Shown here piece by piece: positions 43,709-52,732 of a stretch of 64,000 nucleotides of DNA; within the stretch, counting starts at the first letter, position 1; each line of letters begins with the position of its first letter. The DNA comes from Phyllobacterium zundukense. Its GTDB lineage: Bacteria; Pseudomonadota; Alphaproteobacteria; Rhizobiales; Rhizobiaceae. The notes under the pieces were generated by a model. That model was given only the letters and a program-made list of their open reading frames with translations, was not told where the DNA came from and made no database searches. The stretch spans positions 248,001 through 312,000 of the forward strand of contig NZ_CP017940.1 in NCBI RefSeq assembly GCF_002764115.1, in the 5' to 3' direction. Position numbers and translations under genes: made by a program.

Positions 43709-44382
43709 GATGCGAGGAACCGGTCAAGTTCAAGGATGATGGGGGCCATGAAGGCGCGGGTGGTCAATGCAGCCCTGTCCGGATCGCCGGATGCGATAGC
43801 ATCCACAATGGCGATGTGGGCAGCCATGTCAGGTTCGGGAAGTTCGCCGGTTACGGTCGCCTTGATGACCTCCTGAATCGAGGCCGAGAAAAACTCGTAG
43901 ACTTCCGCGAGGGCATGATTTCCGGAGGCGGAGACAACAGCCTTGTGGAAGGCAAGATCCCGTTCGACATAGTGATCGTGGTTTGCGGCATCATATTCCC
44001 CGCGATCAGCCAGCAGTTGACGAAGCCCGGCGATGATCTCCGGCGTGTGACGCATGGCGGCCAGCCGTGCTGCCTCGACTTCGAGCGCGCACCGGGTTTC
44101 AACCTGATCGCGAAGTCCGGTTCGCCGAATCCGCAGGAGGCTGTCATCCGCATCGATCACCGACCGCACATAGGTTCCGGAGCCTTGCCTTGTCTCGAGA
44201 AAACCTTGGGCAACCAAAACGCGAACGGCTTCGCGAACTGTTCCCCGGCTGACGCCGAGCATGTCGGCAAGTGTCGCCTCATTCGGTATGCGATCGCCTA
44301 CTTGCCAGCGATTGGCTGTGATTTCCACACGGATGTTTTGAATTGCAGTGTCGGCAAGATTGGTACGGGCGGCGGGCTGCAT
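43705..44382 (-). CDS. GntR-family regulator, FCD (FadR-type) subfamily
   Basis: A 225-residue regulator: N-terminal winged helix (residues 10-75: D-R-I-P-N-E-A-T-L-A, G-V-S-R-G-T-V-R-E-A-V-R-V-L, G-S-G-T-Y-V) and a C-terminal all-helical FCD ligand domain (90-215) with the metal-binding pattern D-L-A-F-H-K and D-A-I-A-S-G-D-P-D-R-A, the latter where an H usually begins. It is co-transcribed with the MFS carrier gene. A perfect 17-bp palindrome lies 16 bp before its start, probably its own operator. Confidence 0.88.
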   Translation of the reverse strand: MQPAARTNLADTAIQNIRVEITANRWQVGDRIPNEATLADMLGVSRGTVREAVRVLVAQGFLETRQGSGTYVRSVIDADDSLLRIRRTGLRDQVETRCALEVEAARLAAMRHTPEIIAGLRQLLADRGEYDAANHDHYVERDLAFHKAVVSASGNHALAEVYEFFSASIQEVIKATVTGELPEPDMAAHIAIVDAIASGDPDRAALTTRAFMAPIILELDRFLAS

Positions 44383-44397
44383 AATCGCTAAGTCCTA

Positions 44398-44414
44398 AAG
44401 TCATCGGATGACTT
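44398..44414 (-). promoter_or_regulatory. Perfect 17-bp palindrome, probable GntR autoregulatory operator
   Basis: AAGTCATC-G-GATGACTT at 44398-44414 has perfect 8-bp arms around one base. It lies 16-32 bp upstream of the GntR-type start (44382). FadR-subfamily proteins bind short palindromes with GT...AC cores, present here as GTC...GAC. Binding is inferred. Confidence 0.6.
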
Positions 44415-44723
44415 GACTAATATGAATTCACGCATGCCATGTCAACACGTCTTTGTGACACAAGCGGCTCGATGGAATTCAGAATATCGGTTCAAAGGGG
44501 CCCGCTTTAGACGCAACCGCAAGCGGGCGCCGGAAGCAGGTGATGTCTATCCAATCTGTGCGGAACCAATCGTCGCAATTGAATGACAAGAAGTAACTGG
44601 AATCATTGACGATATGGCTCTGACGTCTCCTACATCCAATTGTGTAGACGGGTAACTTTATGGTTTTAGACACATTTTTGATTCTGATAGCGACTTCGAT
44701 CGCTCGTAGCTGCCGCTACAGAA
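44415..44723. other. Noncoding stretch between the GntR operator and the Pho box
   Basis: No supported gene, RNA or repeat was recognised in these 309 bases. A 64-codon minus-strand frame at 44479-44673 has no ribosome site or recognisable content. Confidence 0.5.
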
Positions 44724-44766
44724 CTGTTACATTGCTGTCATATGACTGTAATAAAGGTTCTATAGA
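44724..44766 (+). promoter_or_regulatory. Pho box and -10 element of the pst operon
   Basis: Three direct repeats of the PhoB half-site occur at exact 11-bp spacing: CTGTTAC (44724-44730), CTGTCAT (44735-44741) and CTGTAAT (44746-44752), with 4-base spacers. Nine bases further is TATAGA (44761-44766), a -10-like element, the arrangement expected when PhoB replaces -35 recognition. The pstS start is at 44820. This strongly suggests phosphate-starvation control by the PhoB encoded at the operon's end. Confidence 0.8.
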
Positions 44767-44819
44767 CCGCAGACGACGTCGGAGGCGTCACAAGAATTAA
44801 ACCAACAGGAGCTGCTCCT

Positions 44820-45863
44820 ATGAACAAGCTATTTTCCACGGCCGTGTTGCTTGCAATTGCGGTGGCCGCATCGACAGTTGGCGCATCCGCCCGCGACCAG
44901 ATTCAGGTTTCAGGCTCCTCGACGGTGCTGCCATATGCCAAGATCGTTGCCGAATCCTTCGGTGAAACATTCCCCAATTTCAAGACGCCAGTTGTTGAAT
45001 CCGGTGGTTCGGGCGCCGGCATCAAGGAATTCTGCAAGGGCGTTGGTGAAGACACCATCGACATTGCAAATTCTTCCCGTCCTATGAAGGACACCGAGTT
45101 GAAGTCCTGCGTCGATGCTGGCGTCAAGGATGTTGAAGAGATCCGTATCGGTTATGACGGCATTGTCTTCGCGACCGACATCAAGGGTCCGGATTGGAAG
45201 CTTACACCTAAGGATGTCTATCTGGCGCTCGCTGCGCAGATCATCGTTGACGGCAAGCTGGTTGCCAACCCGAACACCAAGTGGAACCAGGTTAACCCAG
45301 CCCTCCCGGATTGGGACATCGCTGCCTACATTCCCGGTGAAAAGCATGGCACACGTGAAGTCTTCGAAGAGAAGCTCCTGAGCGGTGGCTGCAAGGCGAG
45401 TGGTGCGGCAGATGTGATCAAGACCCTGGGTCTGGATGAAAAGGCCGCCGCTGCCGCCTGTGTCAAGGTACGCAAGGACGGCAAGGCAATCGACATCGAT
45501 GGCGACTATGCCGAGACATTGGCACGTATCGACGCCAACAAGACCGGCGTTGGTGTATTCGGTCTCGCTTTCTATGAGAACAATGCCGACAAGCTGAAGG
45601 TTGCGACTGTTTCGGACGTCGTTCCGAGCACGGAAACGATTTCTTCCGGCAAGTATCCTGTTTCCCGCCCGCTGTTCTTCTACGTAAAGAAGGCGCATCT
45701 TGGGGTCATTCCTGGCCTGAAGGAATATGTCGACTTCTTCCTCGACGACCAGATGATTGGTGACGACAGCCCGCTCGTTGAGTACGGTCTGGTTGCTGCA
45801 CCGGAAGCAGAGCGCAAAGCCCAGCGTGACGCCTTCGCTGCTGGCACGACAATGAAGAAGTAA
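44820..45863 (+). CDS. pstS: Phosphate-binding periplasmic protein PstS
   Basis: A 347-residue high-affinity phosphate-binding protein with a signal peptide (to A-S-A-R near residue 24) and a mature start Q-I-Q-V-S-G-S-S-T-V-L-P. Phosphate-contact segments are visible: G-S-S-T-V, S-G-G-S-G-A-G-I-K-E-F and D-I-A-N-S-S-R. It matches the longer rhizobial PstS type. The ribosome site AGGA (44807-44810) lies inside a 13-bp palindrome that ends at the start codon. A strong hairpin follows the gene, and a Pho box precedes it. Confidence 0.93.
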   Translation: MNKLFSTAVLLAIAVAASTVGASARDQIQVSGSSTVLPYAKIVAESFGETFPNFKTPVVESGGSGAGIKEFCKGVGEDTIDIANSSRPMKDTELKSCVDAGVKDVEEIRIGYDGIVFATDIKGPDWKLTPKDVYLALAAQIIVDGKLVANPNTKWNQVNPALPDWDIAAYIPGEKHGTREVFEEKLLSGGCKASGAADVIKTLGLDEKAAAAACVKVRKDGKAIDIDGDYAETLARIDANKTGVGVFGLAFYENNADKLKVATVSDVVPSTETISSGKYPVSRPLFFYVKKAHLGVIPGLKEYVDFFLDDQMIGDDSPLVEYGLVAAPEAERKAQRDAFAAGTTMKK

Positions 45864-45874
45864 GCTTGAACATG

Positions 45875-45906
45875 GGAATGCGGGCAGCTCCGGCTGCCCG
45901 CATTCC
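45875..45906 (+). other. Intercistronic hairpin between pstS and pstC
   Basis: Arms at 45875-45888 (GGAATGCGGGCAGC) and 45893-45906 are perfect complements over 14 bp with a TCCG loop. It lies between the pstS stop and pstC start. Such a stem usually partly terminates transcription and protects pstS mRNA, giving more binding protein than membrane components. Only a short, broken T-rich stretch follows. Confidence 0.7.
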
Positions 45907-45947
45907 TTCTCAAAATTCGTGAATTTGCGGGACAGATCGAGGAAGCT

Positions 45948-47417
45948 TTGATGTCCACTTCATTGGTATTTGTGATTGTCGTAGCTATTGGTGTTGTCGG
46001 ATACTTCCTCGGGCGCCAGCGCGCTGTCAGTCAAGACAACGGAAGCATCAAGGCGCATTCCATGCCCCATTATCATGGATGGTGGGTTTTCCTGGCTTCT
46101 GCCTTGCCAGCGATCCTTTTCATTGCCGTCTGGGCGGCCGCGACGAGCCTCTATCTGGAGCGTTCGGCTATCGCCGAACTGCCGGTGCGTAATGCCGACA
46201 CGGTCATTGCCAGCCAGAGTCTCGAACTCGGCATGGTCAGCGGTATTGCGCGCGGGCTCAGCAAGCTCAGCAATGAAGAGAGAGCCACTCTTCCGCAAAC
46301 CTTCGCCGAACTGCGCCCGCTTCTCTCGGCCAAAGGTGTTGCTCTCGCGCCCGACGGTCAGGATTACATGATCCCGATTGCTGTCGAATGGAACAAGAAC
46401 ACAGCACGGGCGAACAATATTGGCGGCACTATCGCCCTTGTGCTTGCTATAGCCGGCGCAATCTTTGGTTTTTCAGGCGTTCATGCCCGGGCACGTGCCC
46501 GCAACAATGTCGAGCGCGTTATCCTCTGCGGGCTGATTGCTGCCTCTACCATTGCCATTCTCACTACCGTCGGCATCATTCTTTCGATGCTTTTCCAGAC
46601 GCTCACTTTCTTCCAGTCGGTTACGCCCTCGAGCTTTTTCTTCGGCACAGTTTGGGATCCGCGCTTCGCCGCGGCAGGGGCCGGAGAATCGCAAGGTCAG
46701 TTCGGCCTGATCCCGCTGCTTGCCGGTACGCTTTATATTGCTGCTGTCGCCATGCTGTTTGCTGTTCCGGTTGGACTTTTCTCCGCTATTTACATGGCCG
46801 AATATGCCAGCCGGAGAGTGCGTTCCGTCGTCAAGCCGTTACTGGAAGTGCTCGCCGGCATTCCGACGATCGTCTACGGTTTCTTCGCATTGGTCACGGT
46901 CGGGCCGTTCCTGCGTGATCTCAGCGCGGCCATATCCGGCGGTTATGCTTTCATCCAGGCGCAAAGTGTCCTTACCGCGGGTATCGTCATGGGTGTCATG
47001 CTGATCCCCTTTGTCTCGTCGCTTTCGGACGATATCATCACCGCGGTTCCAAGATCGCTGCGCGATGGCTCGCTGGGGCTCGGTTCGACCCACTCGGAAA
47101 CGATCCGCCGCGTGGTTTTGCCTGCCGCCTTGCCGGGTATCGTCGGTGCGCTGCTGTTGACCGCCTCGCGGGCAATCGGCGAAACAATGATCGTGGTGCT
47201 GGCAGCCGGTGTTGCCGCCAATCTCAACATCAATCCATTTGACGCGATGACGACGATCACGGTCAAGATCGTCAACCAGTTGACCGGCGACCTTGAGTTC
47301 AACTCACCGCAGACGCTGGTGGCGTTTGCCCTTGGCCTCACCCTCTTCTTCATCACCCTGGCGATGAACATCTTCGCGCTTTATATCGTGCGTAAGTACC
47401 GGGAGCAGTACGAATGA
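45948..47417 (+). CDS. pstC: Phosphate ABC transporter permease PstC
   Basis: A 489-residue permease, much longer than the roughly 320-residue E. coli protein. The first 200 residues are an N-terminal extension with two membrane segments and a polar insert (E-L-P-V-R-N-A-D-T-V), as usual in Hyphomicrobiales. The C-terminal part has the PstC core: F-F-G-T-V-W-D-P, P-V-G-L-F-S-A-I-Y-M-A-E-Y-A and the EAA loop with L-G-L-G-S-T-H-S-E-T-I. Its stop overlaps the pstA start by 4 bp. Confidence 0.92.
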   Translation: MMSTSLVFVIVVAIGVVGYFLGRQRAVSQDNGSIKAHSMPHYHGWWVFLASALPAILFIAVWAAATSLYLERSAIAELPVRNADTVIASQSLELGMVSGIARGLSKLSNEERATLPQTFAELRPLLSAKGVALAPDGQDYMIPIAVEWNKNTARANNIGGTIALVLAIAGAIFGFSGVHARARARNNVERVILCGLIAASTIAILTTVGIILSMLFQTLTFFQSVTPSSFFFGTVWDPRFAAAGAGESQGQFGLIPLLAGTLYIAAVAMLFAVPVGLFSAIYMAEYASRRVRSVVKPLLEVLAGIPTIVYGFFALVTVGPFLRDLSAAISGGYAFIQAQSVLTAGIVMGVMLIPFVSSLSDDIITAVPRSLRDGSLGLGSTHSETIRRVVLPAALPGIVGALLLTASRAIGETMIVVLAAGVAANLNINPFDAMTTITVKIVNQLTGDLEFNSPQTLVAFALGLTLFFITLAMNIFALYIVRKYREQYE

Positions 47418-48730
47418 CCGACATAGCCCTCAATCCAGCTGCCGTCTCAGCCAAGCAGACCCGCCGCGATATCGGCCTGAAGCGCCGCTATGCTGCCGAG
47501 CGCCGTTTCAAACTCTATGGCATCATCGCGATTGCCATCGGCCTCTTCTTCCTGGTCGCTTTGCTGTATTCGGTGTTTTCCAACGGCTACACTGCTTTCT
47601 GGCAGACCGAGGTCAATCTCTCGATTAATCTCGATCCGAAGATCATCGATCCCGATAACAAGCGCGCAACTGATCCGAATGTGCTGCTGACCGCCAACTA
47701 TCCGGTGCTGGCGCGTAATGCGCTCGCCGAAAAGCTCGGCGTGAGCTCGAGCGACAAGGCTGGTATGCGTGAGCTCGGCAAATTGTTCTCTGAAGGCGTT
47801 CGCGGACAATTGCGCCAGCTGGTTGCCGGCAATCCGTCATTGATAGGCACAACCCAGAATGTCTGGGTGTTGACCGGCGCCGATATCGATTCAGCCTTCA
47901 AGGGCCAGATCGATCTGAATGTCGAGGAGGCCCGCCGGAAGGTTTCCGACAAGCAGGTCGAATGGATGAACAAACTCAAGGGCGAAGGCGTCATGGCCCA
48001 GCGCTTCAATACCGGTCTCTTCACTTATGGCGCGTCCAGCCGCCCGGAGACGTCGGGTCTGAGTGTGGCCCTGATCGGTTCGCTCTACATGATGCTGATC
48101 GTATTGTTCCTCTCGCTGCCGATAGGCGTTGCCGCTTCGATCTATCTTGAAGAGTATGCCAAGAAGAGCCGGCTGACCGACATTATCGAGGTCAACATCA
48201 ACAATCTTGCGGCTGTTCCCTCGATCGTGTTCGGTCTTCTGGGACTTGCCGTCTTCATTAACTTCTTCCACATGCCGCGTTCGGCTTCGCTGGTGGGTGG
48301 TCTTGTCCTGACCCTGATGACCTTGCCAACGATCATCATCGCGACGCGAGCCGCGCTACGCGCCGTTCCACCGTCAATCCGCTCGGCCGCCCTTGGCATC
48401 GGGGCATCCAAGACACAGATGGTCTTCCATCATGTTCTGCCACTCGCTGCGCCTGGCATCCTGACGGGGACCATCATTGGCCTTGCCCATGCGCTGGGTG
48501 AAACGGCGCCGCTGCTTCTGATCGGTATGGTGGCTTTCGTTGCCAACAACCCAGTCACTCCGCTCGATCCCGCCACGGCATTGCCGGTACAGATCTACAT
48601 GTGGGCGAATGAGGCGGAACGCGCTTTCGTCGAACGGACGTCCGGCGCCATCATCGTGTTGTTGCTTTTCCTCGCGGTCATGAACATCACAGCTATCATT
48701 CTGCGTCGCCGCTTCGAGCGTCGCTGGTAA
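47414..48730 (+). CDS. pstA: Phosphate ABC transporter permease PstA
   Basis: A 438-residue permease with an N-terminal extension of about 200 residues (a DUF3333-like region: one membrane segment, then a periplasmic polar domain), typical of alphaproteobacteria, before the PstA core: P-I-G-V-A-A-S-I-Y-L-E-E-Y-A, V-P-S-I-V-F-G-L-L-G and the EAA loop I-G-A-S-K-T-Q-M-V. It pairs with PstC to form the membrane channel; translation is coupled by ATGA overlap. Confidence 0.92.
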   Translation: MTDIALNPAAVSAKQTRRDIGLKRRYAAERRFKLYGIIAIAIGLFFLVALLYSVFSNGYTAFWQTEVNLSINLDPKIIDPDNKRATDPNVLLTANYPVLARNALAEKLGVSSSDKAGMRELGKLFSEGVRGQLRQLVAGNPSLIGTTQNVWVLTGADIDSAFKGQIDLNVEEARRKVSDKQVEWMNKLKGEGVMAQRFNTGLFTYGASSRPETSGLSVALIGSLYMMLIVLFLSLPIGVAASIYLEEYAKKSRLTDIIEVNINNLAAVPSIVFGLLGLAVFINFFHMPRSASLVGGLVLTLMTLPTIIIATRAALRAVPPSIRSAALGIGASKTQMVFHHVLPLAAPGILTGTIIGLAHALGETAPLLLIGMVAFVANNPVTPLDPATALPVQIYMWANEAERAFVERTSGAIIVLLLFLAVMNITAIILRRRFERRW

Positions 48731-48748
48731 AAGGGAAAGGCTCTGGCT

Positions 48749-49570
48749 ATGAACCTGATGACGGAACGAAATCTCGAAAAAGCGGTAAATGAAAAAATGA
48801 ACGCTCAGGTGAATGCGATCAAGATGCAGGGCAAGGATGTCACCGTTCATTATGGCGACAAACAGGCCCTGTTCGGCGTCAACCTCGATGTGCCCGAGAA
48901 GATGGTAACGGCGCTTATCGGACCATCCGGTTGCGGCAAGTCCACCTTCCTGCGCAGTCTGAATCGTATGAATGACACGATTGAAGGCTGCAAGATCGGC
49001 GGCAAGATCACGCTCGATGACGAGGATATCTACAATCCGAAGATCGATGTTGTGGAACTACGCGCCCGTGTCGGCATGGTGTTCCAGAAGCCTAACCCCT
49101 TTCCGAAGTCCATCTTCGAAAATGTCGCCTACGGCCCGCGTATTCACGGCCTCGCCAAGAATCGCCAGCAGCTCGAGGAAATCGTTGAGAAGAGCTTGCG
49201 CCGCGCCAGCCTGTTCGACGAGGTGAAGGATCGCTTGCACGAGGCGGGAACCGGTCTGTCCGGTGGTCAGCAGCAGCGCCTTTGCATTGCGCGCGCCATC
49301 GCCGTCAGCCCGGAAGTCATTTTGATGGATGAACCGTGCTCGGCGCTTGATCCTATTGCTACAGCCAAGGTCGAAGAACTGATTGACGAATTGCGCCAGA
49401 ACTACACGATCGTCATCGTGACGCATTCGATGCAGCAGGCAGCCCGTGTTTCGCAGCGGACAGCCATGTTCCATCTCGGCAATCTGGTAGAGGTGGGCGA
49501 TACGGAAATGATGTTCACCAATCCGTCAGAAAAGCGAACACAAGACTATATCACCGGGCGCTTCGGCTGA
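48749..49570 (+). CDS. pstB: Phosphate ABC transporter ATPase PstB
   Basis: A 273-residue ATPase: Walker [13 protein letters not shown], PstB-specific R-M-N-D, Q-loop [10 protein letters not shown], signature L-S-G-G-Q-Q-Q-R, Walker [13 protein letters not shown] and H-loop [11 protein letters not shown] 48749 follows AAGGGAAAGG; an ATG nine bases later is an alternative. It energises PstAC and with PhoU takes part in repressing PhoR when phosphate is abundant. Confidence 0.95.
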   Translation: MNLMTERNLEKAVNEKMNAQVNAIKMQGKDVTVHYGDKQALFGVNLDVPEKMVTALIGPSGCGKSTFLRSLNRMNDTIEGCKIGGKITLDDEDIYNPKIDVVELRARVGMVFQKPNPFPKSIFENVAYGPRIHGLAKNRQQLEEIVEKSLRRASLFDEVKDRLHEAGTGLSGGQQQRLCIARAIAVSPEVILMDEPCSALDPIATAKVEELIDELRQNYTIVIVTHSMQQAARVSQRTAMFHLGNLVEVGDTEMMFTNPSEKRTQDYITGRFG

Positions 49571-49648
49571 TTGAGTATTCAAATTGTTACTGCGTCCTTT
49601 GTGCGTTCGTTAAGACGCTCGTCGCAGTGAGGAAACGAGGGTAAGAAC

Positions 49649-50380
49649 ATGACCGAACAGCAGGCCCAGCATACTGTGCGTTCCTACGACGATGAACTGA
49701 AGTTCCTGACGCACAAGATCGCAGAGATGGGCGGTCATGCGGAACGGATGGTCGAACAGGCGGTCACCGCGATGGTCAATTCCGACAACGCGCTGGCACA
49801 GCGCGTGATTTCGGACGATCTGATCCTCGATGCCGGTCAACGGGAAATCGATGAAAAGGCCATTACCATCATTGGCAAGCGTCAGCCGATGGCTATCGAT
49901 CTGCGCGAGATCATCGGCACGATCCGTATTTCCTCGGATCTCGAGCGCATCGGCGATCTCGGCAAAAACATCGCCAAGCGGGTCGTTGCCGTTACCGATA
50001 CCCGGCAGACGCTGTCGGTTTATCGCGGTCTGCAGACTATCGCCGAACTGGCCCTGACGCAGCTCAAGGATGTGCTGGATGCCTATGCGACACGTTCTGT
50101 CCAGCAGGTAAACATTGTGCGTGAACGCGATGACGAGATCGACGCGCTCTATACCTCGCTGTTCCGCGAACTACTGACCTACATGATGGAAGATCCGCGC
50201 AACATCTCGGCTTGCACGCACCTTCTGTTCTGCGCCAAGAACATCGAGCGTATTGGCGACCACGCTACCAATATTGCCGAGACCGTCTATTACATCGTCA
50301 CCGGTTCGCAATTGCCGGCCGAGCGACCGAAGGAAGACCAGACTCACAGCATCGTCGTCGACGAAGCCAGACAATCGTAA
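49649..50380 (+). CDS. phoU: Phosphate signalling regulator PhoU
   Basis: A 243-residue cytoplasmic protein with two PhoU repeats of three helices. The metal-binding pattern E-R-I-G-D-L-G-K-N (near residue 97) and its second copy E-R-I-G-D-H-A-T-N (near residue 200) are intact. It couples PstSCAB activity to PhoR/PhoB signalling. It lies 79 bp after pstB and 18 bp before phoB, in the same direction. Confidence 0.95.
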   Translation: MTEQQAQHTVRSYDDELKFLTHKIAEMGGHAERMVEQAVTAMVNSDNALAQRVISDDLILDAGQREIDEKAITIIGKRQPMAIDLREIIGTIRISSDLERIGDLGKNIAKRVVAVTDTRQTLSVYRGLQTIAELALTQLKDVLDAYATRSVQQVNIVRERDDEIDALYTSLFRELLTYMMEDPRNISACTHLLFCAKNIERIGDHATNIAETVYYIVTGSQLPAERPKEDQTHSIVVDEARQS

Positions 50381-50398
50381 TCCAGGATAGAACGAGCC

Positions 50399-51085
50399 AT
50401 GGCGATAGCCCCCAAAATCACCGTTGTGGAGGACGAGGAAGCTTTGAGCGTCCTTCTCCGGTACAATCTTGAAGCTGAAGGCTATATTGTTGAGACGATC
50501 ACGCGCGGCGACGAAGCGGAAATTGCGTTGCGCGAGAAGGTGCCGGATCTTCTGATCCTTGACTGGATGCTGCCCGGTCTTTCCGGCATCGAGCTTTGCC
50601 GGCGCCTCCGAGCCCGGCGCGAGACGGAAATCCTGCCGATCATCATGCTGACGGCACGCGGTGAGGAAAGCGAGCGGGTGCGGGGTCTGGCGACCGGTGC
50701 GGACGACTATATGGTCAAGCCGTTCTCGACGCCGGAGCTTCTCGCCCGCATCAAGGCGATGCTACGCCGCGTCAATCCGAGTCTTCTTTCGCATGTTCTG
50801 AGCTTCGGCGACCTGAAGCTCGACCGTGAGCAGCACCGCGTATTCCGCAAGGAACGTGAACTGAAGCTCGGGCCGACGGAATTCCGCCTATTGGAATTCC
50901 TGATGCAGTCGCCGGGACGGGTGTTCTCACGCGGCCAGCTGCTCGACAATGTCTGGGGCGCGGATATCTATGTCGATGACCGCACGGTCGACGTGCATGT
51001 CGGACGGCTGCGCAAGGCGATCAATATTGGCCGTTCGATCGACCCGATCCGCACCGTACGCGGCGCCGGGTATTCGTTCGGCTGA
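50399..51085 (+). CDS. phoB: Phosphate-response regulator PhoB
   Basis: A 228-residue response regulator: receiver domain (residues 6-122) with acidic E-D-E-E-A, phospho-acceptor Asp in L-I-L-D-W-M-L-P-G, T-A-R and V-K-P-F; OmpR/PhoB winged helix (130-226) with L-G-P-T-E-F-R-L-L-E, D-D-R-T-V-D-V-H-V-G-R-L-R-K-A and G-A-G-Y-S-F. It binds Pho boxes such as the one at 44724. Its sensor kinase gene phoR is not in the window. It converges on the VWA gene with only 4 bp between the stops. Confidence 0.95.
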   Translation: MAIAPKITVVEDEEALSVLLRYNLEAEGYIVETITRGDEAEIALREKVPDLLILDWMLPGLSGIELCRRLRARRETEILPIIMLTARGEESERVRGLATGADDYMVKPFSTPELLARIKAMLRRVNPSLLSHVLSFGDLKLDREQHRVFRKERELKLGPTEFRLLEFLMQSPGRVFSRGQLLDNVWGADIYVDDRTVDVHVGRLRKAINIGRSIDPIRTVRGAGYSFG

Positions 51086-51089
51086 GCGT

Positions 51090-52280
51090 TCAGTGCTTAC
51101 GCGAGAGTTCGCGGGTCGCGGTCTCGATGCCTGAAAGGGTAAGCGGATACATCCGCTGCGCGAAAATTCCGCGGATCATGGACGTCGATGCCGTGTAGTT
51201 CCAATAGGCTTCCTTGGTGGGATTGAGCCAGACCGTATTCTTCCATTGGTCGAGCACACGTGTGAGCCAGACAGCACCGGCTTCCTCGTTCCAGTGTTCG
51301 ACGGAACCCCCAGAATGCGAGACTTCATAGGGCGCCATCGCCGCGTCACCGACGAAGATCACCTTGTAGTCCGATCCATATTTATGGATGACATCCTGCG
51401 TCGGGATGCTTTCGGTATAGCGGCGGCGGTTGTCCTTCCACACAGCCTCATAAAGGCAATTATGGAAGTAGAAATACTCCATGTGCTTGAACTCGGAGCG
51501 CACGGCTGAGAACAGCTCTTCGGCGATCTTGATATGCTCGTCCATGGAACCGCCGACATCAAAGAACATCAGCAGCTTGACATGATTGCGCCGCTCCGGC
51601 CGGATCTGCACATCCAGATAGCCGTGTTCCGCGGTGGATCTGATTGTTCCCGAGAGATCCAGTTCGTCCTCGGCGCCCTCGCGCACCCAGCGCCGCAGTC
51701 GCTTCAGTGCAACCTTGATGTTGCGCGTGCCGAGCTCAACACTGTCATCGAAGTTCTTGAACTCCCGCTTGTCCCAGACCTTGACTGCCCGGTGATGGCG
51801 GCTTTCGTCCTGGCCGATCCGCACGCCTTCCGCGTTATAGCCATAGGCGCCGAAGGGTGACGTGCCTGCCGTACCGATCCATTTCGACCCACCCTGATGA
51901 CGGCCCTGCTGTTCCTCGAGGCGCTGACGCAGGGTTTCCATCAGCTTGTCGAAGCCGCCAAGTGCTTCGATCAGTTTTTTCTCTTCCTCGGTCAGGTGTT
52001 TTTCCGCCAGTCGCCGCAGCCATTCCTCCGGAAGATTGGCCACGTCGACGGCACCTTCGCCATGCAAGGCTTCGATGCCCTTGAAGACATGGCCGAAAAC
52101 CTGGTCGAAGCGGTCCATGTGCCGCTCGTCCTTCACCAGCGCGGAGCGGGCGAGATAGTAGAACCCTTCAACGTCATAGGTCACGAGCCCCGCATCCATC
52201 CCCTCGAGCAGCGTCAGATATTCCCCCAGGGATACGGGAATTTTCGCCGCTTTGAGTTCCAGGAAGAAGGGGATGAACAT
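51090..52280 (-). CDS. VWA-domain (CoxE-like) protein
   Basis: A 396-residue protein. The N-terminal 200 residues are helical and charged, then a von Willebrand A-type domain follows with a MIDAS-like D-V-G-G-S-M near residue 242 (the first Ser of D-x-S-x-S is Gly) and H-M-E-Y-F-Y-F-H-N-C. VWA proteins work with MoxR ATPases as cofactor-insertion or complex-remodelling chaperones; the MoxR gene lies two genes upstream in the same direction with a GNAT gene between. The client is unknown. Confidence 0.85.
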   Translation of the reverse strand: MFIPFFLELKAAKIPVSLGEYLTLLEGMDAGLVTYDVEGFYYLARSALVKDERHMDRFDQVFGHVFKGIEALHGEGAVDVANLPEEWLRRLAEKHLTEEEKKLIEALGGFDKLMETLRQRLEEQQGRHQGGSKWIGTAGTSPFGAYGYNAEGVRIGQDESRHHRAVKVWDKREFKNFDDSVELGTRNIKVALKRLRRWVREGAEDELDLSGTIRSTAEHGYLDVQIRPERRNHVKLLMFFDVGGSMDEHIKIAEELFSAVRSEFKHMEYFYFHNCLYEAVWKDNRRRYTESIPTQDVIHKYGSDYKVIFVGDAAMAPYEVSHSGGSVEHWNEEAGAVWLTRVLDQWKNTVWLNPTKEAYWNYTASTSMIRGIFAQRMYPLTLSGIETATRELSRKH

Positions 52281-52285
52281 CGCCT

Positions 52286-52732
52286 CTAGACCATCTTCAC
52301 ATATTTGATGAAAGGCGTGACCTTGGCGATACGGTCATAGAGTTGGCGGGCCGTCGTGTTGTTCTGGTTGGTCGTCCAGTAAACCGAATGTGCGCCGGCC
52401 TTGGTTGCTTCGGCGTGGACTGCCTCGATGAGGGCGCGGCCGATACCTTTGCCGCGGACTTCCGGATCGGCGTAGAGATCCTGGAGATAACAGACGTTCT
52501 CGATGCTCCAGCAATGGCGATGAAACAGATAATGGGTGAGGCCAACCGGCTTACCGTCAAGTTCCGCGATGAAACCGCGATATTCGTGGTCGGCGCCGGA
52601 AGTCAGCCGGGCGAATGTGGTCTGATAGACTTCTTCCGCAACTGTGGTCTCATAGAAGGTCAGGTAGCCAGTCCACAGCCGGCGCCATTCGGTCTCGTCG
52701 GATGTCTGCAATGGGCGGATTTCAACGCTCAT
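52286..52732 (-). CDS. GNAT-family N-acetyltransferase
   Basis: A 148-residue acetyltransferase. Motif A, which binds acetyl-CoA, is visible as L-Y-A-D-P-E-V-R-G-K-G-I-G-R-A-L (Q/R-x-x-G-x-A type) near residue 90; the C-terminal A-R-Q-L-Y-D-R motif is also present. It lies directly between the MoxR and VWA genes with gaps of 0 and 5 bp, so it is in the same transcript, but its acceptor (metabolite or protein) is unknown. Confidence 0.88.
   Translation of the reverse strand: MSVEIRPLQTSDETEWRRLWTGYLTFYETTVAEEVYQTTFARLTSGADHEYRGFIAELDGKPVGLTHYLFHRHCWSIENVCYLQDLYADPEVRGKGIGRALIEAVHAEATKAGAHSVYWTTNQNNTTARQLYDRIAKVTPFIKYVKMV

Noticed and set aside
44479..44673. 64-codon minus-strand frame in the pst upstream region
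   Set aside because: No ribosome site and no recognisable product; the region is better explained as noncoding.
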